DNA of 64,000 bases, taken from positions 1,674,001 through 1,738,000 of the forward strand of contig JAHRBC010000007.1 in NCBI GenBank assembly GCA_022702545.1, given 5' to 3'. The notes under the pieces are model-generated. The model had not been told where the DNA came from. It saw only the letters and a list, made by a program, of their open reading frames with translations, and did not search any database. Position 1 is the first letter of the stretch; each line of letters starts with the position of its first letter. The stretch comes from Phycomyces nitens (lineage: Eukaryota > Mucoromycota > Mucoromycetes > Mucorales > Phycomycetaceae). Shown one piece after another: positions 10,959 to 21,648 of this stretch. The position numbers and the translations under genes are program-made.

Positions 10959-13434
10959 ACAGTTGATATTTTAAAAATCTGTTACTGAACCCCCTTTTTT
11001 TAATCGGTTCTAGTATTTTATCCAAAGAATATTTGTATGGTGCTTATAGTGCCAAATAGCTGTTTTGAAAATACTAGCGGCACCTTTTTTTGCAAAACCA
11101 ATCGGTGGTCTTTGTAAACCCAATTCATAGTAAGGTATTTAGATTTTTTAGTATTTCATGGGAAATGGGAATACTATGAGAGCTGTTTATCAACTAAAGA
11201 ATACTATATGTAGTATACCCACCGCTGCCGAGTGAAGAAAGGCTCTATAACCGTTATCCGGTTACTCTTTGCTATTGACTATACCAAGTTAACATTTCAG
11301 GAACACGTACACTATATACTACTACGGCTATAACCAGCCATAATACAATAGGGACAAGAGTATGAGGGATCTAGAATAATAACTATATAGGCCGCCATAA
11401 TACTCTTTCTTTAATAATTTAACAAAACTCTATATTTTTGTTGTGTTTCAATATTAATATTTTTCAATTTTAATTTCTATTATAATATTTTTTCAAAAAT
11501 TGCAAAAAATGACCCCTTATTCAAAAGTACCATTTTATAATGGTCATTTTATTGAGTGTATAGAAGTTTTGTGTTTGGTTTATTCTTTATTCTTTAATAA
11601 ACCCAAGATACATAATATCCATAGATGTAAGATATATGAGAAGGACGGGGTTCAATAAGCGGGCCCTTGGTACGTCCTTCCATTTCCCACAGTAGAGTGC
11701 AATATACAGCTCTTTATGATTTTTTGGGCCTAGTACTACTGGCTTTACCATGCAACCAAGGCATGCTTATATATTATAAATGGGGGTGATATCTGGGATT
11801 TTTGATAGCCATAACATTATTGACCCACCCAGAGTCTTCTTTCACTTCACAAGATTTGACTTTTGCATTGGGCATTTTCCACTTGATAAACAAGCTCTCG
11901 GTTGTTTTTTTCATTCAATTTCCCGAAAAATGGAAAGGTTTCTTCCCGGCAAGCTCATATACGCTTGCTGTATAAGCATACCCTTGATCATCTTAAAGGA
12001 CCTACGGCTCCTGCCCATATACATCACTAGAGCATAATGGAGCCTCCACTAAGCTGCATTCTTGGCTTTAAATAATCTGTTTCATAAACTCGGGGTTAAA
12101 CACACGTGTTTCTACCTTTCGGAAAAAGCATAACTCTCGACTCATCGCTCCGGATGACACAATCCCATCTTTGACTAGCTTTATTGGATTGATGAACAAA
12201 TCTTAATCGCTTCATCTAATGTGCTTTTAATAGCAGTGACTCGCATACAGCTCGACAAGAAAACAGGCAGATTCTATGAATAGTCCTCCGAATTGTAGAC
12301 CTAGAGGTTGAATGACTCAATGTGTCTGACACAAAGACTTTAAGATTTCCATGTATCGCAGCGCGATTCTGTTTCATTCCATTGGCCAAATTTTAGCTGG
12401 CATGTACATTCGTAAGCTGGGAAGTTTCTTTTCGTTTCTCAGAAAATGCGCTTCTAGTATCTTTCTGTCTTTTGATTGGTGTGCATACTGTTTGCAATGA
12501 TGTGTAATTCTCCTGTGGTGTAGCTAAAGGTGATGTGGTTATACGAGTTCCACTGATTAGAGGTTATTTTTGATAAGCTAAAAGCTCTTTCTGTTTCTCA
12601 AGGATTTAGTTGTTGTTTTATTGAGACATGCTGTGATTCGAATGAGGAAAGCACCTTTAAAAAAATTATGGTGCTGACTCTTTATTTTGTGAGGCTTAAA
12701 TCAATTGTCCTTAATCTTGGTATGAGTCTGTACGAATATTAAACCAAAGATAGGAATATTTAGAGAATAAAGCTATCTAAAAGGCTCTGTGAGGTTCGAA
12801 CTCACGATCTTCCGGCCAAGGCCAGAAAACCACCTGTCAAGTCAACCAAAGTCAACTATAGACCGAGACAGGATGTTCAAAAGAACAACAAAATTCAAAA
12901 GACTAGGGCTATTCTTCACTGTTTTAAGCAACAAAGGTTATATTCAGTTACGAGACCCCGCCTCTTTCGTTTCATCTAAACGCGATTTTACATTCTCAGG
13001 ATTAACATTATCAAAGTGTTCTCGGGTATAACTACTAGAGTAGTATAACTAAAAGCAATCAATATAGTCTTGTAGCCCAGGGGGACTACGGGTGAGAATT
13101 GAACATTGTTTCCAGCGTAAGATAATGGCCTAAAGACGTTCAGCCAAAATCCTGACAAGCAAATCTTCGCAGCACCTGGTTCCATTAACCGACCACGAGA
13201 GATTGGAGGCTTGAATAAAGTATGACTTTATACACTGTTACAATATTGATTACCAGATAGCAAGAGATTGACTAGATATCGCAACGGCCATGTACCAAAC
13301 TCAGGGCTAAGATCCATACTCAGGCTTGGTAAAAGTACGGTCCTGACTTGAGAAGACAATTATACCCCAGACACAGCAGTGCCTCTCACATAGGCTGTGT
13401 GGTAAATTAAGGGTTTTAGGGAACTTATAGATAC
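10959..13434. repeat. Spacer between inverted arms: decayed repeats
   Basis: This holds a segment (10985-11070) related in inverse to 18618-18720, a degraded LTR-like stretch (11220-11490) related to 18200-18330, a dead Tc1 transposase (described separately), and two weak tRNA-like sequences on the minus strand (about 12786-12860, with a good GTGAG/CTCAC T arm, and about 13080-13150). I see no intact gene. Confidence 0.55.
11960..12420 (-). pseudogene. Degenerate Tc1/mariner transposase
   Basis: Reading the minus strand, one frame from about 12329 to 12096 gives STSRSTIRRTIHRICLF, then MKRLRFVHQSNKASQRWD and VIRSDESRVMLFP, which align with the Tc1 transposase core around the first catalytic Asp. 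Just downstream, GGSIML followed by two stops matches the usual GGGSVMVWG motif. It has at least three in-frame stops and no recognisable terminal repeats. It is unrelated in detail to the intact Tc1 copy at 49896-51245. The outer limits are approximate. Confidence 0.6.
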
Positions 13435-15867
13435 TGTGAGAGTGTTATTTATTGAAGAAAGAATATTATGGTGGTTTATATAGTTATTATTCTAGTTCCC
13501 TTGTTCTAATAATCTCTATTGTGTAATGGTCGGTTATCACTGTAGTGGTGTGAAGTGTACGTGTGCCTGGTGTGTAACTGCTCCTGGGATGTTATCTTGC
13601 CATGGTCATTAGCAAAGAGGAACCAGATATCGGTTGTGGGGTTTGTATTTCACTCAGCTGTGGTGTGTATACCACAGGCTGAGTTGGTTTGATTGCCAAT
13701 AGATAAAACTTGGAAAAATAAAATCAATGAAACCCCCTAATAAATAAATTTGAAAAATTAAAAAATAGTAGTAGTCTACTAAGCTCTCCTTCTAAGTAGA
13801 TTAGAATCTTTGAGGCCACCAAAGTGTCAGACACTTATGATGGCTGAGTAGGTTCAGAAAAGATATAAAAGAGGACAATATTTCATTGAATAAAAAATAA
13901 TCTATCATTTTATCCTCATTTATGACTCCCAGTGGGTTTGGCCAATATTGGGTGTATTATAGCATTGGAAGAACAATACAGATCCAAAACGACAAAAAAA
14001 TAAAAATAAAAAAAAAATGCAACAGTACTCTACCAAGCTAAGCTTGGTAGATTGGAATCCCCGCGGCCACCGAAGTCCAAGCTGAGACTTAGCCAAAGTC
14101 CCAGGTACTGCCCCAGTATATAAACCCAGTCGGAACGGACGTATTCATTTTCCCAAAGCCAGCGTTTGGGTTCGAACCCCGGACATGGACATTGAAAATA
14201 CAATGTCCACGCCCGGAATCGAACCCACGACCTGGACATTGAAAATCCAACATCCTAACCAACCTAGTCATACACCAGTATTACCAGTATATAGAAAATT
14301 AAGAAATACATGCAACTCTTTGCTTGCCTTTTATGGTAATAATGTCTATAGTGTCTGCTGGGTATTTTTTTATCAAAATGATGTGCCCATCACTCGAGAT
14401 AATAGATTCTTTACATCTGTAGAGCTAATCACTAAATCTCATTTAATTCAATCGCCTTTTCTTCTTCTTCTTTTTCTCCTACTGCTGTTCTTACTAAATT
14501 TTAAATATATCAACATAAAGAGTATTTGGCTGTAATGTACACAATCTACTGAATCAATCTCTTGCAATCAGCAAATGCGCAACAAAAAGCACCAAAGTAT
14601 ATCTAGAATAATAGAGAATTTATAAAAAGAGGGGACAGAGAGGCTCAACAACCATTTTTCATTCTTGTCTTTTCTATAAAACTATTTACAGCCTTGGCTA
14701 CAATACCAGTCTAGTTGATGCTGTTGACTCATCAAAAGCCAAGGATAGAAAAATATAAAGGTATTATTAAGAAAATAGACAAATTGGCAAAATAATAACA
14801 AGAAGAACAAGAAGTAGTGTATCAAGATATTTGTGTAAGCAACAATAGAATACAATAATGACTCGGACAAGGCTAAACAAAAGTAAATGCAAAAAACCAT
14901 CTTTTTACAAATGTCTTTGCCAGTAGAAAGGTCTATTTGATATCCAAGTAAAGTCAACTAGATAGAAAAACTAAAATATTCATTTAATATATAAAGGTCT
15001 ATAGAATGACCGGTTTCTTTTTTTAATTCCATACAATACTAAATCAGCTTAGAAAGGCTCTAACCAAAGAGTGGATAATCATTGTTTTTTTTTCCTAGAT
15101 AATATATTGTTATATATCAGGAAAGTATAAAGTGGACCTATCCCATACTAAATAAAGGTCTTGTCTTTATTATATACTCTTTGGTCAATTGCTTGTATAT
15201 GTGAAGAATAAGATCAATCCAAAAACATGCTTTTTTCATTTAAAGGTCTCGACAGAGCTTACTGTAAGGCCTTGATGGAACAAGACAAGGGAGGAAGACT
15301 GGCAAGGATTTTAGGCGCTTTTATAAGGCAAGACAAGAAAACCAAAGTCAGAGTGAACAGGAAGAGTTGGGTAGAAACAAAGATAATTGAGTATTGTTTA
15401 TTACGTGAATTGTTAAAGGTATTTATACTGATAGAGAAGAATGTAAAGCTATATAATAATCGATATAAAATGAGAATGGTATGTATTGTAGAATTTATTG
15501 GAGAATGTCAGAACTGGTCATCACACTTACAATTGCTCAATACTTTCCTACTAAACTTGTGATTATCGGTACTTTCCACCTGAGGTATATTGGCTTGTTA
15601 GTATCTTTTAGGGAAATAAGAATACTGTGAGAGTGTTATTTATTGAAGAAAGAATATTGTGGTGGTTTATATAGTTATTATTCCAGTTCCCTTGTTTTAT
15701 TAATCTCTATTGTGTAATGGTCAGTTATAACTGCTGTAGTGTGAAGTGTACGTGTTCCTGGTGTTTAACTGCTCCTGGGATGTCGACTTGCTATGGTCAT
15801 TAGCAAAGAGGAACCAGGTGTCGGTTGTGGAGTCAGTATTTCACTCAACTGTGGTGTGTATACCACA
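13435..15867 (-). mobile_element. Non-coding LTR element with both LTRs (right arm)
   Basis: Two 242-bp LTR-like blocks in the same (minus) orientation, 15626-15867 and 13435-13676, bound about 1.95 kb of internal DNA. The stretch 13697-15867 is the inverted copy of the left arm; 13435-13696 lies outside the duplicated part. No reverse transcriptase, integrase or gag is encoded. The internal 111-codon frame (15227-15562, +) is antisense to the element's LTR orientation and is kept open in both arms. I could not find a matching target-site duplication. Confidence 0.65.
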
Positions 15868-17254
15868 CACTTCACACTGCTACAGTGATAGCCAACAATT
15901 CCACGACATGGACTTTAATTACAAGGGAATTTGAATAATAATACATAAGCAATCATAATATTCTTTCTTCAATAAGCAACACTCTCACAGTATTTTTATT
16001 TCACTTGAGTTAGTAACGCATCTAAATGTCTTAGGAGCTGTATATTTAAAGCTATACATTTTTGTACTTTATCATTCTCTCTAATATAGACTCTCTCAGG
16101 ACCTAATTTTCTTTCTAAAAGTATTAAGCATAAAGATCCATAAGTTTTCTTGTTTTACTTTTATATCTCACCATAAAAATCCAATAATAATTTTTACTTT
16201 TGAAACGCATAATAAACTCTGGGATTTGTATTCATCTACAAATATATATATACGCAATTCAACTATAGAAATGTTGGGCTATCTACCAAAGTGTTATTAT
16301 TTTAATAGCGAATATTCTCACAGTATTTCTTTACTTTTAATATGAAAACTATCAAATCTATCGGCATCAAATATACTCATGCTGCCTCTAAGACACTCAT
16401 CATAAATATATCATATCTTCCTCTATCCTTTGCATTCGATGCCCATTGCTCATTCCAATGCAGACCATCTTGTCACTTCTAATCTCATTTCAGTAAACGA
16501 TCTGGAATCGCACCTTCTACAGTCTAGTACAAAAATACCTGTCTTTCTTTTATTGGCATGTGATTGTATGTATGGACTGGCTCTTTCTTGTCCACCAACC
16601 TCTTGCTCATCAACAAGTGCACGGACCACTCTAAAGTAACGCAAAAATCAAAAATTGACATTCTTGTACTCTGTCTTTAAAGTTGGCTAATCAATATAAA
16701 TAAGCTCTCTTTCATTTCTTTGTTGTTTTAATCTTCTTTGCACCCTTTCCAGCAAAATACCAATATTCTCGCCTACTACTGACTATTCCCATCAGTACAA
16801 AATCTGACCAATAGAGACGGCCATGTACACCATGCCCACCAGCAACATGGACGAAAGCATTAAAAAAAGTGATAAGCATCATATTCCTTCCCACAGCTTT
16901 GTTACACATACCAGAATAATAGTACTTCTTTATAAATACATCCATTTTGATTGCATTTCTCCTTTTCTTTCTCTTTCTCGTAGTCTACGGTCTGTACCCA
17001 GAAATTAACGTATTGACACCAAAGTTTACAAGACCAGTGGGCCATCTATCCCATCTCACGTTACCTTTTGACCCATCTCTGACATCCGCGCGTCCTTTTT
17101 CATTTGTGAGTGTATTTGACACGCATCCGTCCACTGATATTCATCAACCATGTCAAACTAATCTACAGTCATCAATCAAGATATTTTGACACCACCGCCT
17201 ACCATCCATACCAGTATCCGCTACCGGCCACCGTTCAATGCAAGTCCATGGATC
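15868..17254. other. Truncated LTR fragment, then AT-rich DNA
   Basis: 15868-16003 is a partial plus-strand copy of the 242-bp LTR-like repeat. Beyond it are short open frames, one of which (16947-17189) begins with a hydrophobic stretch (MIAFLLFFLFLVV) followed by 65 residues without known domain. It could be read as a small secreted protein, but codon use and lack of homology give no support. Confidence 0.4.
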
Positions 17255-17455
17255 CTTGGTTTTGACTCTCCAGTTTTGATACCCCAGCTTTGATACCCCA
17301 GTTTTGATACCCCAATTTTGGCTATCCAGTTTTGATACCCCAGTTTTGATACCCTAGTTTTGACTCTCCAGTGTTGGCTCCCCTTTTTTTGCTTTCCAGT
17401 CTTTGCTTTCGTGTTATTGCTTTCCAGTTTTTGCTTTCATGTTTTCGCTTCTGTA
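17255..17455 (+). repeat. Tandem repeat, about 15-bp unit
   Basis: Consecutive variants of TTTTGATACCCCAG run to about 17360, then grade into TTTTGCTTTCCAG-type units. About 12 copies are visible, with substitutions. No coding function is apparent. Confidence 0.8.
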
Positions 17456-19020
17456 TTACTAACCATTTTATATATACTCCGAAGCCGAAGGTCATGGATT
17501 AGGTAAGTGGTAGTTTTACTATCAACGTTTTCCCTTTGTGCTCTCATATTGGTCTTCTTCTTTTTTTTTTTAGAAAATGCTTATATGACACAGTGATTCC
17601 AAGCACTATCAAGTATATTCAGGTCTAGGCCCAGGTCCAGGTCCAGAGACAATGAATTCCAATTATACCAGTCTTGGCGGCACAACTCTCAACTTCATTT
17701 TCGATACCCAGAAGATACCCAGGAAATGGTCGACCGGCGCAAGCTTTTTGAGGATAGAAATAGTTTATACTCTAGTCATCAATAGTTCATTACCCCCAAT
17801 ATATAATTTGTACTATAAAACATTAACTGCAAATCAATGATTAAATGTGAATAATTATAAATTAATATAAACTATTAAACAGATAGTATGTTGATAATAA
17901 ATACTTTTTTTTTGTAAATATAATAAATTGTTACTTCTTGTAATAAAAGCTAAAAATAAAATAAAAGCTGTATCTACTTTAATCGCTTATACCTCAATTA
18001 TAGTACTTAAGTTAAATACTATTTTACATAATATTTACAAACCATTTTTTTTTCTTGGATAGATATCTCTATCTTACAGAGTCAAGCAGTCTGCTGGTTT
18101 TAATGCTACAGGATAAATACAAAAACAATTAAGTACCGTAAGATTATTAGATCTTCAGATAATAACACTGTGCCGTTTAGTCTAAAGTTTATGTAAGGGA
18201 GTCAAGTGTGTGGTATATACACCACAGTTGAGTGAGATACTCTTTCTTTAATAATTTAACAAAACTCTATATTTTTGTTGTGCTTCAATTTTAATATTTT
18301 GCGATTCATTTTCTATTATAATGATAATTTTCAAAAATTGCAAAAGCACAGGCTTATAGTAAACCCCAAAACCTTTACGACCTCTCAATTAAGGTCCGTT
18401 GTGGCTAGGTGACAACTGCACTTGCCGCACATTGTGTTTTCACACAATACACCCAGCTTAATAAAGTCCAAACTCTATATCTGATCTCTGGCTACTATCT
18501 GCAAATGCGTGGCAAGTAAATACTCCAATAATTATACACCAAGCATTCATACATCCCATACCAAGCGATAACCGACCATTACACAATAATGACTTGATTG
18601 CAAAGAGATTTGAATAATTCAAAACAGCTATTTGGCACCATGAGTACCATACAAATATTCTTTGGATAGAATACTAAAAACGATTAAAAAAAGGGGGGGT
18701 TCAATAACATATTTTCAAAATATTGATTGCAAATAAATAAAACTTGGAAAAATAAAATCAATGAAACCCCTTAACAAATAAATTTGAAAAAATAAAAATA
18801 AAAAATAGAAGTAGTCTACTAAGCTCTCCTTCATAGTAGATTGGAATCTTTGAGACCACCAAATTGGCAGACATTATTTTTGAGGAATCCGTAAAATATA
18901 AAGATTAACCGTAGTACAAGTTAGAAAACTATATAAAATAACCAAAGTTATGACAATAGAAAGTATCTTTTAACATCTTTGATTTTATGTATATTCCTGT
19001 ATATCCAGTGGGATTGACCT
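17456..19020. repeat. AT-rich repeat remnants
   Basis: No gene is recognised. 18200-18335 and 18560-18870 are diverged pieces of the family found in the 8.8-15.9 kb inverted repeat: LTR-like start, the TTTAATAATTTAACAAAACTC segment, and the TAGTAGACTACT-type hairpin segment. 17580-17640 has a short CCAGGTCCAGGTCCAG run. Confidence 0.5.
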
Positions 19021-19027
19021 TTTGTCT

Positions 19028-19235
19028 TTGTTACAGTAAAAGAAAGACCATCTCAGATCAGGAACGACACTGCCCCAATTTTTTTTTAGTATTCTTAAAA
19101 AAAAATTAAAGGCACAGATGCTTAACCCGGCCGATTAAGGCCATTGGAGTTCCAGGTGAAGAACTGGAGATTAAGACCCACGACTATTACATTGAAAAGC
19201 CAATGTCTTAACCGACTGACCTATGCGCCGGCACA
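19028..19235 (-). repeat. SINE-like element with tRNA-like head
   Basis: On the minus strand the sequence starts near 19232 with GCCGGCGCATAGGTCAGTCGGTTAAGA (A-box-like), an ACATTG/CAATGT hairpin, and a degenerate B box (GTGGGTCTTAATC). The body then contains GTGTCGTTCCTGATCTGAGATGGTC, which also follows the tRNA-Leu gene at 60308 and, in diverged form, lies at 10662 and 60949. The shared tRNA-like head plus body suggests a dispersed SINE family. Confidence 0.5.
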
Positions 19236-19832
19236 TACACGGTATAGAAAATAGAGAGTGATTTACCATCTCCTTACTTCTTCTGGTAGCACTAAATCGA
19301 CACACCAGAAAGCTAGTCACACGATTACGCATTAATCAATTGTAAGACTTTTGGTTGTCAATCGCTTCTTTACTCTTTACGCATCACAATCTAGATTTAG
19401 AATCAAGTTATGAACCGTCTTATTGTTTTTTTTTTAGCAGACTTTGTTAAATAAGAACTCGACAACAAAGTCTATCAATAATAGACTTTGAATCAGCAAA
19501 AACTCTAGACTATATCAATTCATACAGCTCGAACAAACTGGCAACAGTCGATTCTACTCTACTCTACCAAAATGTCAAAAATATTTCTTGTAAAAACGGT
19601 GTCAAACATGAATTATTGCTCATGACAGCCATCTCTTTCTTGCATTCGTTTCCTTATATGAAAAGTGGATGAAGCGTACCTTTATTATGTATTGACTTGT
19701 GCCTTACATTATTCTTGGCAATTCATATAGTCCGTGATTTGCTTTCCGCTGTGTCAATTTAACGGTATCCCCTTGTGTCGCCTTCGTTGATTCAAAGGAG
19801 CATAAAGTAATAATTGGACTCCGTGCTGCGCT

Positions 19833-20614
19833 TTGCAATCAAAACGATGCCCTCAATCATTTTTAGCACACCTCGTATCCAAAATTGCAAAAACAAATCC
19901 TATTAATCACATCACTAATGTTGATAAGGCGGAGGCTGTGGAGAGATCACAAGGCGAGAAACGCATGAATACCCAACCAGAGACAAAAGACACCAAAAGG
20001 AGACAGATTGATAAAACCGCTAATGTCAAAAGTGATGATATCATGATACTAAATTCTACTTTAAGCTTGGGTACCATAATCAAAAGAGAAGCCTTAACAC
20101 TACATTGGTTGTACTGGCAAAACCCTAAGCAGCTCACTGACCGCCAACGCAAAATCATGGCTGCTGGATCTTCATCCATTCTTGATCTTTCTGATCAATC
20201 ATATTCATCTCAACGACAACTTTTTGGTGGCGATCAGTGGGAATATATCAGCAACTACTTTGACAACAAGCTCAAGATGAAGGAATACCCTTTGGATGCA
20301 ATTGTCACAAATTAATTACTTTTGAATCCTATAGTTTCCTTTGCTGGTGTTATTGTTCCCTCCTTCAAAAAAAAATGTCCGTATAGTCTCGGTTGAATCT
20401 GAATATCCGCTCTCAATCAAGGAGAATAAGGTCCTTTAGCCCAAGACAAAGTACATCCATGGCTTTAAAACTGATATCAGACTGGTCGTTGATATTAATA
20501 CAGAAGAATCGAACCTTGCTATTGGTGAATGCGCCAAACGTATCAGTGACTCAAAGTCAATTAAAGATGAAGGCAAACTATTACGAGATGCACAGGATGC
20601 ATTGGAAGGGATAA
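19833..20614 (+). pseudogene. Broken TE-like gene, unknown family
   Basis: A 160-codon frame (19833-20315) contains GTIIKREALTLHWLYW and SSILDLSDQSYSSQRQLFGGDQWEYI. About 75 bp later, another frame (20387-20611, one internal TAG near 20440) reads GFKTDIRLVVDINTEESNLAIGECAKRISD and ends at TAG. The two look like consecutive parts of one protein of a type that seems multi-copy in Mucorales genomes and may be transposon-borne; that recollection is unverified and I assign no function. Stops and frame changes indicate a dead copy. Confidence 0.5.
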
Positions 20615-21435
20615 TTCAATAGAGAATGATTTATGTTTGCTGCGTTATTACTACTACGCAGCAAAACTAGAAAAAAGTTCTAATTTTAAAAGGTTTTTTT
20701 TTGGAAATCAACATGAAACCACCTTTTTTTTGGGTGCTCATCTTGACAATAAAATGCAAAATTTGCTGAGCAACAGAATTCATTCATATGGCATTGTTAA
20801 TAGGCTGTACAATAAAAGTTCTGCAAGATTAGCATGCCTTGGTCTCATCTTCACTTGCTGTATACTTTCTACTCATGTCTAAAAATAAAATAACAAGTAC
20901 TAATACCGAAAACAGCCCCCAAAACGATGCGTTTCAAGGAATCCAGCCCTTGTTTGCTATTAGAGAAAGTTAGTCCTTTATAAAAGGGATAGAAAAAGTT
21001 GGTAATCCTTAAAGAATATTCAATAGTCTTTTCATCTGTCTTCAAAAGAGACCAGTATAAAGAAATATAAGCACAGATCATCAGTAATGAGTTGATTCCC
21101 GATGATCCACTTATGATACCTTGCGCAATACAAAGAGCTACAACAAAAGCTTCTTGGAATTAATATTCGTAGTTCTCTCTGGTGCAAACAAAAAAAACAG
21201 ATCTAAATTAGAGAAAACTGTCTATAGTATTTTTAAAGGCATACATAATTTGTAACTTTTATTTTTATCATTTTAAATTACATTTAGTTACAAATACAAG
21301 TGTTTTGATACAGAATGCTTCTTTTATTATCATTATTTGCCTTTTTTTTCTTTCTTTTGAAAACTCTTTTACATGTATTTCTCTGTCAGAATTCCATGCA
21401 CAAACAACTCGCCATTTGTTATATTTGCATTTGTA
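20615..21435. other. Intergenic, nothing recognised
   Basis: AT-rich sequence with only short, low-complexity open frames on both strands. No repeat or RNA gene that I can identify. Confidence 0.4.
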
Positions 21436-21648
21436 TACTGGTTTTTTACCAAATTTTGTCAGTCTGGTCAATATCAATTGTCAGTCTTGTCAATCTTTAT
21501 TGGCGCAGTGGGGAATAATTATTGATGTTTTCCCCTCGGATCCTTCTGCTTTAGATCACCAATAATTATTCCCCACTGCGCCAATAAAGATTGACAAGAC
21601 TGACAATTGATATTGACCAGACTGACAAAATTTGGTAAAAAACCAGTA
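21436..21648. repeat. Perfect 89-bp inverted repeat (foldback/MITE-like hairpin)
   Basis: 21436-21524 and 21560-21648 are exact reverse complements by base-by-base reading, separated by a 35-nt loop. The outer ends read TACTGGTTTTTTACC and its complement, so a TA dinucleotide borders CTGG...CCAG on both sides, as expected for a Tc1/mariner-type foldback MITE. Transcribed from either side, it would fold into a long perfect hairpin, a possible Dicer substrate. An open frame across it is incidental. Confidence 0.85.

Noticed and set aside
12786..12860. Possible tRNA on the minus strand (perfect T arm)
   Set aside because: Position 33 is C rather than T and the acceptor stem pairs at only about 5 of 7 positions; treated as a tRNA relic.
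16947..17189. Small secreted protein with a hydrophobic N-terminus
   Set aside because: Only the signal-like stretch supports it; no domain, no splice support and AT-driven hydrophobicity.
17255..17455. CRISPR-like array
   Set aside because: Units are contiguous without unique spacers, and the window is eukaryotic.
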